A stretch of DNA of 64,000 nucleotides from a bacterium (GTDB taxonomy: Bacteria > Verrucomicrobiota > Verrucomicrobiia > Verrucomicrobiales > Akkermansiaceae). Location of the stretch: contig JAAEZT010000016.1 of the NCBI GenBank assembly GCA_018222765.1, positions 21,229 to 85,228 of the forward strand, read 5' to 3'. Every line of letters starts with the position of its first letter. The stretch's first letter is position 1. Below, one piece after another: positions 25,003-33,868 of the stretch. The notes below the pieces were generated by a model. The model did not search any database and had not been told where the DNA came from. It saw nothing but the letters and a program-made list of their open reading frames with translations. The translations under genes were made by a program, and so were the position numbers.

Positions 25003-26421
25003 ATGAAAACAGGTTTTGTTTGTTTGTATTGCATGATTTCGGTGATGTCGGCAAAGATTATTCAAGTCCCCGGCGATTTTAAGACCATTCAGGAGGGGAT
25101 TAATGCCTCTGAGTCAGGCGATATCGTTCTGGTTGCGCCGGGAACGTATTCCGAGAGGATTAAGTTGAAGGCTGGGATCCGGGTGAGAAGCTTTGGGGAG
25201 AAGTCTAAAGGTGGACTTGATGACAAGCGGGCGGAGAAGACAATTATCGATGGGAGTAAGGTTTCAGAAGAGAGTCCGGGAGTGATGATGGCAGCTGGTG
25301 CTACTCTTGATGGTTTCTCGGTGACGGGTGTAGGGAAGTATGACGAGGAGAGGTGGCGGAGGAGCTGGGTTAATCAGGGGGCTGACCAGGCGCATGAACA
25401 TATCGGGGTATTTGGGGTCCCAGGGATTGCGATTGAAGGAGTAGATTGTTCGGTGGTTAACAACATCGTGCATCACATTGGAGATACCGGGATTGCGATT
25501 CGGGGAACAGAAGGGGCCAAGTGCGCACCTTTGGTTCGGGGGAATATTTGTTACCGGAATATGGGTGGGGGTATTGGCTCGCTGGATGGCTCGGCTGCCA
25601 TCATTGACTCTAATACCTGTTATGAGAATTTCTACGCCGGAATCGGTCACAAAAATGCTTCGCCAATCGTGACCCGGAACACGTGTTACCGAAATATCCG
25701 TGCAGGGATTGGAGTGAGTGAGGGGGCTTGTCCTATCGTGCGGGGGAATAATTGCTATGAAAATCGTAAGGCTGGAATAGGGATTCGCACGGGCAGTGAA
25801 ACTAGTCCGATTGTTGAGAATAATGACTGCTATAAAAACGAGATGGCTGGGATTGGCGTCGACGACAAGGCTACGCCGATCATTCTTGGGAATCGGTGTA
25901 AGAAAAACGGTCTCGCGGGGATCGGATGTCGTGATGGGGCGTCTGCGATAATTAGAGGGAATTTTTGCGAATCAAATAAAGAGGCCGGGATTGGGGTGGA
26001 GTCGGCCTCGGCTGAAATTCTGAGGAATCAAATCAATCTAAACGAGAAGGCTGGGATTGGAATCAGTGGGCGATCGTTTGCGACTCTGGTAAATAATATT
26101 TGTTTGGACAATAAGCTCGTGGGGCTTGGCATTCCCGGGGAGGCCAAGGTGGTGGTGGCAGGTAACTCGTTCTCTCGCCATGGAGGTATGCCGCCGATGG
26201 TGATGGTTGGAACGAAAGCCAAGGTTACAATGACCGGCAATACGATTCAGGGAGGCGGAATCGCTGGAGTGATGTTGATGGGGAGGTTGACAGCAATCGA
26301 CAATCGCATTGAAGGAGCCAACGGCGGAAGCGGGATCTGGGTGAGGGAAGGTGCTGCGTTGACTCGAAAGGGAAATGAAATCAAAGGCTACAAAGCTCCG
26401 GTGCGGGGAGAGAAACCGTAG
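25003..26421 (+). CDS. Exported right-handed beta-helix protein with AGIG coil repeats
   Basis: From the ATG at 25003, preceded by GGAAG, the 472-residue protein has a signal peptide (TGFVCLYCMISVMSA). It then has the start of a DUF1565/NosD-like beta-helix: IIQVPGDFKTIQEGINAS, DIVLVAPGTYSERI. From about residue 165 onward a coil of ~23 residues repeats at least eight times with the pattern N-x-C-Y-x-N-x-x-AGIG, for example NTCYRNIRAGIGV and NDCYKNEMAGIGV. No pectate-lyase catalytic residues are evident. A secreted carbohydrate-binding or modifying protein is plausible, and its position divergent from the sugar operon supports that. ATGs at 24967 and 24994 are alternatives. Confidence 0.8.
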   Translation: MKTGFVCLYCMISVMSAKIIQVPGDFKTIQEGINASESGDIVLVAPGTYSERIKLKAGIRVRSFGEKSKGGLDDKRAEKTIIDGSKVSEESPGVMMAAGATLDGFSVTGVGKYDEERWRRSWVNQGADQAHEHIGVFGVPGIAIEGVDCSVVNNIVHHIGDTGIAIRGTEGAKCAPLVRGNICYRNMGGGIGSLDGSAAIIDSNTCYENFYAGIGHKNASPIVTRNTCYRNIRAGIGVSEGACPIVRGNNCYENRKAGIGIRTGSETSPIVENNDCYKNEMAGIGVDDKATPIILGNRCKKNGLAGIGCRDGASAIIRGNFCESNKEAGIGVESASAEILRNQINLNEKAGIGISGRSFATLVNNICLDNKLVGLGIPGEAKVVVAGNSFSRHGGMPPMVMVGTKAKVTMTGNTIQGGGIAGVMLMGRLTAIDNRIEGANGGSGIWVREGAALTRKGNEIKGYKAPVRGEKP

Positions 26422-26726
26422 AAGCTGTCTCTCTTTAATTTTGAGACGGAAGAACTCGTGCATGCCGTTATCGGGAGCGGTGAGGATATGACTTGGCGAA
26501 TCGGGGTTGCGTGAGACCCCCTCGCATCGGCTTGGAACAAGTTTCAGCTTGATGTGAACCCCAACGAATAAGCAACTGCGATTCGAACTCGCACCAATTT
26601 TTATGTTGGTAGAGGTTATATTACGACCTGCTTAATTCCTGCCGATGGAAGTTTCTCCCGGGTTAATTTGCCCTGTAAGTAAATCTCGTTTTCTCGAGAC
26701 AATTTGCAGAGCTTCGCATGTTAATC
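26422..26726. other. Intergenic region with no protein gene
   Basis: No plausible coding frame is present. Apart from the cloverleaf-like element at 26569-26634, described separately, I see no clear feature in these 305 bases. The region separates the convergent beta-helix and membrane-protein genes. Confidence 0.5.
26569..26634 (-). pseudogene. Possible decayed tRNA (cloverleaf-like element)
   Basis: Read on the minus strand, TAAGCA pairs with TGCTTA as an acceptor-like stem. Inside are a D-like arm AGGT/ACCT with a 9-nt loop, an anticodon-like arm ACCAA/TTGGT with an 8-nt loop (CATAAAAA), and a T-like arm GCGAG-TTCGAAT-CGC that lacks two bases of a normal T stem. No CCA follows. The order of arms is that of a tRNA, but the lengths are off, so it looks like a decayed tRNA or chance. 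Confidence 0.25.
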
Positions 26727-27203
26727 CTACAAAGCTTTTTTTGAAAATGCCGAGAGAAGAATACGCGCGGCCTGCACCAAAGTGGCGGTGATAACAAGAG
26801 CCACGCTAAATTTGAGACCGAGAATGAGTTGATCGCCTGCTGGTAGAATCTTCACCAGTTTTTCGAGATCAGGAATTTTTCCCTCCATTTCGGCAAGGTC
26901 TCTAATATCCCGTCCCTCCTTGAGTCCGATCATAGCCAGCCCGCCCATGATGAGCCCGGAGAAGTAGAAGGAGAGTCTGATTGGGAAGAGGACGGCTGCG
27001 ATGATCGTGGTAATAGTGGCATACTTAAGGAAAATACCGCCCCATTCGTTGACCTCTTTGATGGACCATGCTCCGAATCCTTCGATTTCGAAGAGTTGCT
27101 TCCCGAGTGCTGAAAGAATAAGAATGTGGGCGCTGATGAAGAGGATTCGGAAAACGATTTCCCAGCCGGTGGCCCAAGGATGTTTCTTTAAGCAGGCTAA
27201 CAT
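26727..27203 (-). CDS. Small integral membrane protein, unknown family
   Basis: This 158-residue protein has hydrophobic segments at about 18-36, 60-90 and 130-150. A polar helical stretch (GLKEGRDIRDLAEMEGKIPDLEKL) lies between the second and third. I do not recognise a family. It lies two bases after the HTH gene and is presumably translated with it, so the pair may act together, for example as a regulator and its membrane partner. Confidence 0.6.
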   Translation of the reverse strand: MLACLKKHPWATGWEIVFRILFISAHILILSALGKQLFEIEGFGAWSIKEVNEWGGIFLKYATITTIIAAVLFPIRLSFYFSGLIMGGLAMIGLKEGRDIRDLAEMEGKIPDLEKLVKILPAGDQLILGLKFSVALVITATLVQAARILLSAFSKKAL

Positions 27204-27205
27204 TA

Positions 27206-27700
27206 TTAGTAGAGCGTTCTTCGAGGGGCTTCCTCTTCGATGGTTTCCGCCATCTTTTCAAAATCGCCTTCCTCGCAGCAGCGAACAAAGCCTTCGCCGT
27301 AGCACTTCAAGCGATCCCACTGCAGGCGGATTTCCTGGGCTTCATCTTGGGTAATTGAGTTGTCCCGTGCAGCTTGGGAGATTCGAGAAAGCAGGCTGGA
27401 AAACTGGGCCACGATCTCGTTTGTAGCGGGCAGGACTTCGAACCCTTTTTGGCAGTTGCTTTCCGGATTTCTAACAAAATAGCCGTCGTTGTGTTCACAG
27501 AGCCACTCGATGATTCGTTCTTCCTTCGTGAGGCGAATGATTTCGAGTAGGCGATCCAAGGGATTGCGCGAACCACTTCCAGTTTCCGATTGCTCCTGTG
27601 CCCACTTGTAAACGAGGGAAAGTGAGACCCCCAGTTCACTCGCAACTTCCTTTGGACTCGAATTTTTAAAGGCTTCTTTGAAGATCTCGTAACTTTCCAT
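27206..27700 (-). CDS. HTH protein resembling phage CII/CP76 regulators
   Basis: From the ATG at 27700 this 164-residue protein has a predicted helix-turn-helix near the N-terminus (SPKEVASELGVSLSLVYKWAQ, about residues 14-34). The segment NPLDRLLEIIRLTKEERIIEWL follows, with a GYFV phrase, typical of the Phage_CP76/CII-like family. The C-terminal half is helical (QAARDNSITQDEAQEIRLQWD). Such proteins bind DNA as oligomers in phages, but chromosomal copies are common in this phylum and no other phage gene is present here. It is followed two bases later by a small membrane protein. The target is unknown. Confidence 0.65.
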   Translation of the reverse strand: MESYEIFKEAFKNSSPKEVASELGVSLSLVYKWAQEQSETGSGSRNPLDRLLEIIRLTKEERIIEWLCEHNDGYFVRNPESNCQKGFEVLPATNEIVAQFSSLLSRISQAARDNSITQDEAQEIRLQWDRLKCYGEGFVRCCEEGDFEKMAETIEEEAPRRTLY

Positions 27701-27741
27701 TGAAGTTAGGCTACGGAGAATCGGGTGAGGGTGCAAGCTCG

Positions 27742-28668
27742 CTAGTCACGCGGGATGTAGATCTGGGATCCACTTTTGATCATTTGATCGGGAGCGAGCT
27801 CGATGTTGTTGAGCCGGTTTAAGGTTGCTACGTCGGTGAGAAAGCGGTTGGCAATATCAGTTAGTCTACTGTTTTCGTCGATGACGATGAGCTCGGTTGT
27901 TTCGGGATCGAGAAGATTTGGTTCGGGTTCGATAGGCTTTTTGGTCTTCTCAGGGTTTTCGGCAAAGGAGGGAGAAGCCGTTCCTTCTTCGACGGCAATT
28001 GGTGGGATTTCCGGATCAGGAGCAAGGACAGGGGGCGTTGGAAGGGGCTCGGGGTTGGAAGGTGAGGGAAGTTCCTCGATAGGCTCAATTGGCCGGGAAA
28101 GTGGAGCGCTCTCAATCGGTGGTTTTACAGGAGGTATCCTGGATGGAATACTGAGAATCTGCCCGATTTGCATTCTTCGTGGATCAAATTTTGGATTGTT
28201 GGAAACAAGTTGTTTCAGAGAGATCCCATGTCGTAGGGCAATGTGTCCCAGGGTATCACCTTTTTTGACGGTATAACTGGATCGGGAAAATACAGTTGGA
28301 GCTGGCGACGCCAAATTGTTCGAACTTGAATCAGGAAGATTGATGTGCTCCCCAATAGGAAGTCTTTTGGCGCTAATTCCGGGATTGGCATTGCCGAGAG
28401 CACTCACGGAGACGCCGTATTTTCGGGCAATACACCAGTAGGTGTCCCCGGTTCGGACGAGATGAGTGGGGTTTACCGGCTTTGCAGGAATCTCAGGTTT
28501 CGTCCGTGAGGGAGTGGAAAATCCTTTTTCTATTTTGGCGCTGAGCTGTCTGACGATGAAGCTCAATTCGGAGATATCGCGTTCCACCCGGTCAAGCCGT
28601 GACGAATCATTTGCATGGGCAAGGCACGAGGAGAGCGCAAAAAGGAGGCTGATATTTTGAGTTTTCAT
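27742..28668 (-). CDS. Exported protein with three LysM domains
   Basis: This 308-residue protein has a signal peptide (about 1-18) and a short coiled segment (DRVERDISELSFIVRQLSAKI, 26-46). LysM modules lie at about 69-112 (HLVRTGDTYWCIARKYGVS), 131-175 (SYTVKKGDTLGHIALRHGIS) and a more divergent third at 259-306. A Pro/Glu-rich linker of some 80 residues separates the second and third. LysM binds N-acetylglucosamine polymers, so the protein probably sits on peptidoglycan. No catalytic domain is attached. The gene lies 41 bases upstream of the HTH gene on the same strand. Confidence 0.88.
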   Translation of the reverse strand: MKTQNISLLFALSSCLAHANDSSRLDRVERDISELSFIVRQLSAKIEKGFSTPSRTKPEIPAKPVNPTHLVRTGDTYWCIARKYGVSVSALGNANPGISAKRLPIGEHINLPDSSSNNLASPAPTVFSRSSYTVKKGDTLGHIALRHGISLKQLVSNNPKFDPRRMQIGQILSIPSRIPPVKPPIESAPLSRPIEPIEELPSPSNPEPLPTPPVLAPDPEIPPIAVEEGTASPSFAENPEKTKKPIEPEPNLLDPETTELIVIDENSRLTDIANRFLTDVATLNRLNNIELAPDQMIKSGSQIYIPRD

Positions 28669-28746
28669 GCGAGAGCCCACAAAATATCACGGAAATCCTA
28701 ACTATTCAATCTTCTTTATTTTAAAAAATATCGAGACATTCGTCGT

Positions 28747-29733
28747 TTATTCACAGTCGCTTAGCAGATGTGAGTTAGCGGCGATGGCTTCGACATCGGC
28801 AACAGAGATGACCTGGCAGAGTTGCTTGCGAAGTGCCTTGGCTCCGGGGAATCCTTTGCAGTAGGTCATTAAGCGGGATCTCATCGCCTGCATGGTATGC
28901 TTTTCTTCGCCGTATCGGTCCGATTGTACGGCGAGCCGACAATGGCGGAGGACAAAACTCCAGCGTTCATCGATGGAGGGTTTGGGCGGCAGTTCGCCGT
29001 GTTCGAGATAGTGTTTTGCCTCGGAGAAAATCCAGGGGTTTTGCATGGCGGCCCGCCCGATCATGACTCCGGAGACGGCGGTGGTCTCCTTTCGTTTTTT
29101 GAGAATCTCGGCTGAATCGATGTCGCCGTTTCCGATAATCGGGATCGTGACATGGCGGGCGCATTCATCGATGACGTCCCAGTCGGCTTCGCCCCGATAG
29201 GATTGAGCGCGGGTGCGTCCATGTATAGCGACAGCTTGAATCCCACAATCTTCGAGGAGGTGGCAGACTTTGGTGGCATTGATAGATTGTTGGTCCCATC
29301 CGATACGGATTTTTCCGGTAACGGGGACCTGGTCGCCGACAGCCTTGACGATTTTACTCGCGGTATCCGAGAGAAGAGAGCAGTCCCTGAGGAGAGAGGA
29401 ACCGCCATTTCTGGAGACAACTTTGTTGACTGGGCAGCCGAAGTTGAGATCGATGAAGTCTGGCTTTTTCCAATCGATGATTTTCTTGGCGGCTTCTCCC
29501 ATCCTCTCACCATTGGCACCAAACAATTGGATGCCCACAGGGCGTTGTTCGTCGGTAAAGGTGGTATATCGACGGGTTCGGTGATCCGCTTGAAGAATGC
29601 CTTCGGCTGAGACGAATTCGGTCACCATGACATCGGCTCCGAGTTCCTTGCAGAGGGTGCGGAAGGTGACATCGGTCACGCCTGCCATCGGAGCCAGGTA
29701 CACCGGAAATTGGTTTTTAAACCAAGGGAGCAT
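28747..29733 (-). CDS. dusB: tRNA-dihydrouridine synthase (DusB-type)
   Basis: This 328-residue FMN-dependent TIM-barrel enzyme reduces uridine to dihydrouridine in tRNA D loops. It begins with YLAPMAGVTDVTFRTLC. It carries the Dus signature DLNFGCPVNKVVSRNGG with the catalytic cysteine of GCP, then AIHGRTRAQSYRGEADW and GNGDIDSAE at the FMN phosphate site. The C-terminal helical domain is present and the length is typical. It begins directly at the end of the upstream acidic-protein gene (29733/29734), consistent with a shared transcript. Confidence 0.94.
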   Translation of the reverse strand: MLPWFKNQFPVYLAPMAGVTDVTFRTLCKELGADVMVTEFVSAEGILQADHRTRRYTTFTDEQRPVGIQLFGANGERMGEAAKKIIDWKKPDFIDLNFGCPVNKVVSRNGGSSLLRDCSLLSDTASKIVKAVGDQVPVTGKIRIGWDQQSINATKVCHLLEDCGIQAVAIHGRTRAQSYRGEADWDVIDECARHVTIPIIGNGDIDSAEILKKRKETTAVSGVMIGRAAMQNPWIFSEAKHYLEHGELPPKPSIDERWSFVLRHCRLAVQSDRYGEEKHTMQAMRSRLMTYCKGFPGAKALRKQLCQVISVADVEAIAANSHLLSDCE

Positions 29734-30459
29734 TTATTTCTCTTTTAATGGAGCGGATTCATCCTCTTCACTGTCCGACTCGTCTTCAGTGGAATTATCA
29801 TCAGAGGTTTTTACTTCTGACTGGGTAGTTCCCTCTGTCTCCGGGTTCTCGTCAGAACCTGCTTCCGAAGTTTCTTCTGGTTCTGATGGAGTATCGGGTT
29901 CGCCGTTTTCTCTCAAAGAAGTTTCACTTTCTGTCTCCTCTCCGGGTTTCGGTTCAGGCTGAGGGTCGAGCAGTGCGCGGACTTCTTCCTGCACCTTGTC
30001 GACGTCGGAGAGGGGAATCTGCGGATCCTTAATGATGTAGATGTCGCCGCTTTTTCGTTGTTCGTAGACACGTAGTTTTCCGGTGGGAAGCTCCTGGGTG
30101 TCTGTTTCACGGAGAAGTTTTTTCCGCTCAAGCATGACGGCGAGGATGTATCGGGCGTTCTCGGTATGGGCTTCGTCTTCCTCGATCAGTTTCCCCAGAA
30201 GAGTTTCGGGATCATCCTGGACGACCGCTTCGGGTTTTTCCTCGATGACGGGAGGCGTGTAGGTGGTAAGCCAAGTCGAGAAGGGAGCTTCATTGTCTTC
30301 ACTCTCTTCCCATGCTTCAACTTTGTAGTCCTTCCGCAGATAACCTGATGATTCGGGGTCGGGGAAGATAGCGGCCCGAATTTTTTCGCCATCTTCAAAT
30401 GCTTCTTCCGAGGCGGCACAGGTTTTTGATCGGGTTTTAATGCTCCAGGGTTCTTTCAT
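29734..30459 (-). CDS. Hypothetical protein with acidic disordered tail
   Basis: The first ~165 residues of this 241-residue protein look folded: MKEPWSIKTRSKTCAASEEAF, DGEKIRAAIFPDPES, LRKDYKVEAWEE, then a helical region with ARYILAVMLERKKLLRE and VYEQRKSGDIYIIKDP. The last ~75 residues are almost entirely Glu, Asp, Ser, Thr and Pro, and should be disordered. I cannot name the family, although the N-terminal W-x-x-K-x-R...C pattern recurs in this phylum. It lies between an LptF/G-type permease and dusB with gaps of nine and zero bases. Confidence 0.65.
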   Translation of the reverse strand: MKEPWSIKTRSKTCAASEEAFEDGEKIRAAIFPDPESSGYLRKDYKVEAWEESEDNEAPFSTWLTTYTPPVIEEKPEAVVQDDPETLLGKLIEEDEAHTENARYILAVMLERKKLLRETDTQELPTGKLRVYEQRKSGDIYIIKDPQIPLSDVDKVQEEVRALLDPQPEPKPGEETESETSLRENGEPDTPSEPEETSEAGSDENPETEGTTQSEVKTSDDNSTEDESDSEEDESAPLKEK

Positions 30460-30468
30460 GGACAGTGA

Positions 30469-31878
30469 TTAGTTAGGAAGGAGTTTTTTGAGGGTTTGGA
30501 AAATTGGTCGTCCGACAAGTCGCCGTTGAATCAGAATGATGGCAATAAGGAAAGCGCAGAGGTTTGTTCCCCAGGCGGCCCAAATGGGAGAGATTTTATT
30601 GGATTCTCCCAAGCTCAGGAAGACGGTGGATGAGAACATCATCCCGGCGCTGAGAAAGATGGCCAGGACAACTCCGCCTCCACCTCCTCTTCGGCTGAAT
30701 GAAATCCCCAAGGGGGCGGCGAGAAGGACGATGGCGAGACAAATTGCCGGTTGAGCCCAGCGGTAATGCCATTGGGTCAGGAAGCGCTCTTTGTTGATCC
30801 ACTCGGTATTTTGGTTGCTGAGGATCCAGCTGTAGAGGTCGGGGATTCCTAAATGTTCGGCTTCGAGTCCGGGTTTGATGAGGCGCCAAGGGGTTTCAGG
30901 CCAATCTTTAAAGACAACGGGGTCGTCCGGGTTCTCATACCTTGGTAATAAGGGACCGTCTGATGAGATGGTCTCATCGAGATGGGTGATCTTGACTCCA
31001 TGGAATGTCCACTCACCTGAATCGCGATTCCAGTGCGCTTCTTGCGCTTCAAGTCGCCATTTGGGCATGTGCTCTTCGTTTGATGTTCGAATGACGATGT
31101 TTCGGAGAGGCTCTCCCATGTTGTAGTTGTAGGGAAAAACTCCTACCAGCCAGAAGCGTCCGCTTTTCTTATGGAAGAAGGGAACATTCTCCGCCTTGTT
31201 GGAGGCCTCTGAGTCAGCCTCATCGATTAAGGTATCCTTGTATTCCAGTGCCCAAGGAGCCCACTGGTAGTTGAAGCCAAGGCAGGCCAGACTGGCGAAG
31301 AGTCCAATCACAGCGAGGGGCAGAATGAGTCGGGCGATGCCGCGACCGGTTTGGATCATTGAGACCACTTCGTGGGCTTTGGAAAGTTTTCCAAGGGAAT
31401 GAAGGAGGGCCAGAAGCAGGCCAAAGGGAGCCATTTGCACGAATATCGGTGCAAAGGTGACGAGATAGTAACGTCCCGCCAGGCCCCATGGATCGGCGCT
31501 TTTTTGAAATTCCGAAATGTTCTCGGTTAGGTCGAGGATTCCCCAGACTCCGTATAGTCCGCCGAAGCAGAGGGCGAAGGATATGAGGAACTGCCTGATC
31601 AGGTAGCGGTCCAAGGCTCTGACCAGAGAGTAATATAAGGCGATCATCGCGGGGATGAAGCACATTGCAGAAAGAACAGCTGGTCGCAAATAGTGTGCGA
31701 GCGCATGGGAATCGGGGAATCCAGCCAGGTGGTCTAAGACGGCGCTCTTCTCATGCGGAGCCAAAACTCCGGACGCTGCTGCTCCGGCCAAGGCCAGAAG
31801 AACGGTAGGAAGGAAACGGCGTATGACTGAAGAGTGATCCAAGGGCGGCAGCCTAGACTGTTCTCTCCGGTAAGCCAA
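30469..31878 (-). CDS. LptF/LptG-type permease (YjgP/YjgQ family)
   Basis: This membrane protein shows the family layout: transmembrane segments near LDRYLIRQFLISFALCF and VTFAPIFVQMAPFGLLLALLHSLGKLSKAHEVVSM, a large periplasmic domain (about 215-360) and C-terminal transmembrane segments containing FLSAGMMF. LptF and LptG form the transporter moving lipopolysaccharide out of the inner membrane with LptB. The usual LptG start corresponds to about residue 86 here, so the N-terminus carries an extra segment with two hydrophobic stretches. The start drawn is a TTG at 31878; the first in-frame ATG is at 31665, so the true start is uncertain. The second LptF/G subunit is not in this window. Confidence 0.82.
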   Translation of the reverse strand: MAYRREQSRLPPLDHSSVIRRFLPTVLLALAGAAASGVLAPHEKSAVLDHLAGFPDSHALAHYLRPAVLSAMCFIPAMIALYYSLVRALDRYLIRQFLISFALCFGGLYGVWGILDLTENISEFQKSADPWGLAGRYYLVTFAPIFVQMAPFGLLLALLHSLGKLSKAHEVVSMIQTGRGIARLILPLAVIGLFASLACLGFNYQWAPWALEYKDTLIDEADSEASNKAENVPFFHKKSGRFWLVGVFPYNYNMGEPLRNIVIRTSNEEHMPKWRLEAQEAHWNRDSGEWTFHGVKITHLDETISSDGPLLPRYENPDDPVVFKDWPETPWRLIKPGLEAEHLGIPDLYSWILSNQNTEWINKERFLTQWHYRWAQPAICLAIVLLAAPLGISFSRRGGGGGVVLAIFLSAGMMFSSTVFLSLGESNKISPIWAAWGTNLCAFLIAIILIQRRLVGRPIFQTLKKLLPN

Positions 31879-31954
31879 CTACTAGAGTGTTAATATTTTA
31901 GGTATCTGAAAGTTATTAACATTTGGGTCCGTAAGTTTTCGCGCTCTCGGAACA

Positions 31955-33832
31955 ATGAATACCAGCCAATTATCTCTCAAGGTCGATGTTCTTATGACCA
32001 TGGCTACGGCCTTGGTGGTGGGGCTTGTTCTATTGATTGTTGCGTCAAGCGATGATGGTCTCGATGATGGTATTTCCGTCGGTGAAGCAAGTGCTCGAAT
32101 CCGTGTGATTGGCGAACGAGACGCAGAGGAAGGGGGAGCTGATTTGGCTGAATTGGTTGCGAATCAGGCCCGTCAGGATGCCCCCACCCCTCGTGTCGAT
32201 GTTTCGGATCAGGCAATTTTGGGCAAGAGTCCGGTGGATTCCCCCAAGTCCCTGATGTCCGATGATGTGGAAGCCTCCTCGCTTACGAAGGAGCCCGGTG
32301 GGAAAATGACGGGGATTCGTCGTCGGCTCCTTTTGGAAGCGGCTGAGAAAGCTCTTTTTTCGAAAACCCCCTGGTCGGATCTTTCGGTCATTGCGCTGGC
32401 TTTCAAGCGGGCGGGCGATGAGGAGGCTGCGAGATATTGGTTTTTGAGGGCGGCCCGACTTGCTCAGGACCCGGACAACCAAGTCGAAGCATCCATGGCG
32501 ATGAGAGAGGTCGTGAAGTATTTGGTCGCGGCGAATTTTCTTAATTCGTCCAGAAAGTTGGTTGCGCGGATTCCGGTCGAGAGCCAGCGTGATCGGGCAA
32601 AGGCTGAATTGGTGAGAGCGTTTTCCAGCCTCAAGAGATTCGAAGAAGCTCGTGAAATTGCCAGCAGTCTGCAGGACTCCAAGGCTCAAGGTCTGGCTTA
32701 CAGTAGTATTGCAGAGGCTGAGGCCCACCTCCTTGAGCTTCCGGAAGTGATGGAAACTTTGTCAATGATCAGCGAGACCTCTGATCGATATACTGCTTTC
32801 AGCAAAGTGGCTTCGATTTTAGCGAGTCGTGGTGATTCGGGCGGAGCAATTTCCTTGATCAATCGTATTAATGATACCCGCCTTAGAGATGTTGCCTTGG
32901 CCCGCCTTGTTAGTGTAAAAAAGGGAGCTGCTTTTTCTTTTGACTCCCTGGTGTCAATGATCAGAGATCCTTTTGTTAAGGACCAAGCGGTGATTAGCAT
33001 GATTTCCAACGAGGCTGACCGTCGTCGTATTAATCTGGTGAACTCGAGTGTTGAGCGGATTCAATCGCCTGCGGAGAAGGAGAAAGCCTACGAAGCATTG
33101 GTGAGTCTGCAAATTCGTCATGGCGATTTGATGAGTGCGCTAGATCGAGCTCAATCAATCGGTGCGGAGAATGTTAGGAATCGGGCTTTGCAGGCGGTTG
33201 CTCTGGCCGAGGTCAGAAAAGGCGGTATAGAAGCCGCCAGAAAAGTTGCCAACTTGATCAATGATCTCGAAGCCCGTGAAACAACCTACCGCAAGCTCGC
33301 CCAACAAGCAGCGGTCTCCGGTCAGAGTGCCGGGGCAGTGGATACTGTGAGTTATATTGATGATCCCTCGGAAAGGGCCTTGGCCTTTGCTTCTCTTGCT
33401 TTGACTCGGGCGCGCTACGGCGATGATGGTGGTGCTCGTGAATTGGTGCAGGATGCCAGTCGAGAACTTAATCATGTGTCCAGTGCCCGGGATCAAGCCC
33501 AGACCGCCGGTATGGTAGCCGAGGTTTTTGCGCAAACGGGAGATTCGGTATCTGCGTTTGATACGGCGGCATCCATCTCTAACGCTGGACTTCGAGATCA
33601 GACTTATCAGCGACTCGCGGTAAGTTTTGCGAATTCCCAGGAGGCGGAATTGGCTGAGCAGAGTGCTTATTTGATCGAAAGGGAAACTATACGCGAGCGG
33701 GCGTTAGATTCGGTGGCCTTGACTCTGGCTAAACGTGTTCCCTTCACGGATGCCTTGGACTATGCGGGGCAGCTCGGGGGAAGTCGTCAGCAAGTCCGTT
33801 TCTTGGTCGGAGTGGCAGGGCGCAAGTCATAG
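31955..33832 (+). CDS. Membrane-anchored helical-repeat protein
   Basis: This 625-residue protein has one N-terminal transmembrane segment (VLMTMATALVVGLVLLIVAS, about 13-32), a disordered acidic stretch to about 105, and then an alpha-solenoid to the end. The repeats are ~31-35 residues with the pattern R-x-x-A...IA...A..GD...A...I.....R, resembling TPR or SEL1-like helical hairpins (for example RYTAFSKVASILASRGDSGG). No catalytic motif is visible. A scaffold or protein-protein interaction role at the inner membrane is the likely inference. It is divergent from the LptF/G gene across 76 bases. Confidence 0.7.
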   Translation: MNTSQLSLKVDVLMTMATALVVGLVLLIVASSDDGLDDGISVGEASARIRVIGERDAEEGGADLAELVANQARQDAPTPRVDVSDQAILGKSPVDSPKSLMSDDVEASSLTKEPGGKMTGIRRRLLLEAAEKALFSKTPWSDLSVIALAFKRAGDEEAARYWFLRAARLAQDPDNQVEASMAMREVVKYLVAANFLNSSRKLVARIPVESQRDRAKAELVRAFSSLKRFEEAREIASSLQDSKAQGLAYSSIAEAEAHLLELPEVMETLSMISETSDRYTAFSKVASILASRGDSGGAISLINRINDTRLRDVALARLVSVKKGAAFSFDSLVSMIRDPFVKDQAVISMISNEADRRRINLVNSSVERIQSPAEKEKAYEALVSLQIRHGDLMSALDRAQSIGAENVRNRALQAVALAEVRKGGIEAARKVANLINDLEARETTYRKLAQQAAVSGQSAGAVDTVSYIDDPSERALAFASLALTRARYGDDGGARELVQDASRELNHVSSARDQAQTAGMVAEVFAQTGDSVSAFDTAASISNAGLRDQTYQRLAVSFANSQEAELAEQSAYLIERETIRERALDSVALTLAKRVPFTDALDYAGQLGGSRQQVRFLVGVAGRKS

Positions 33833-33868
33833 CTGGCCAAGTCTGATTTCGTTCCATAGCGTTGCGGA

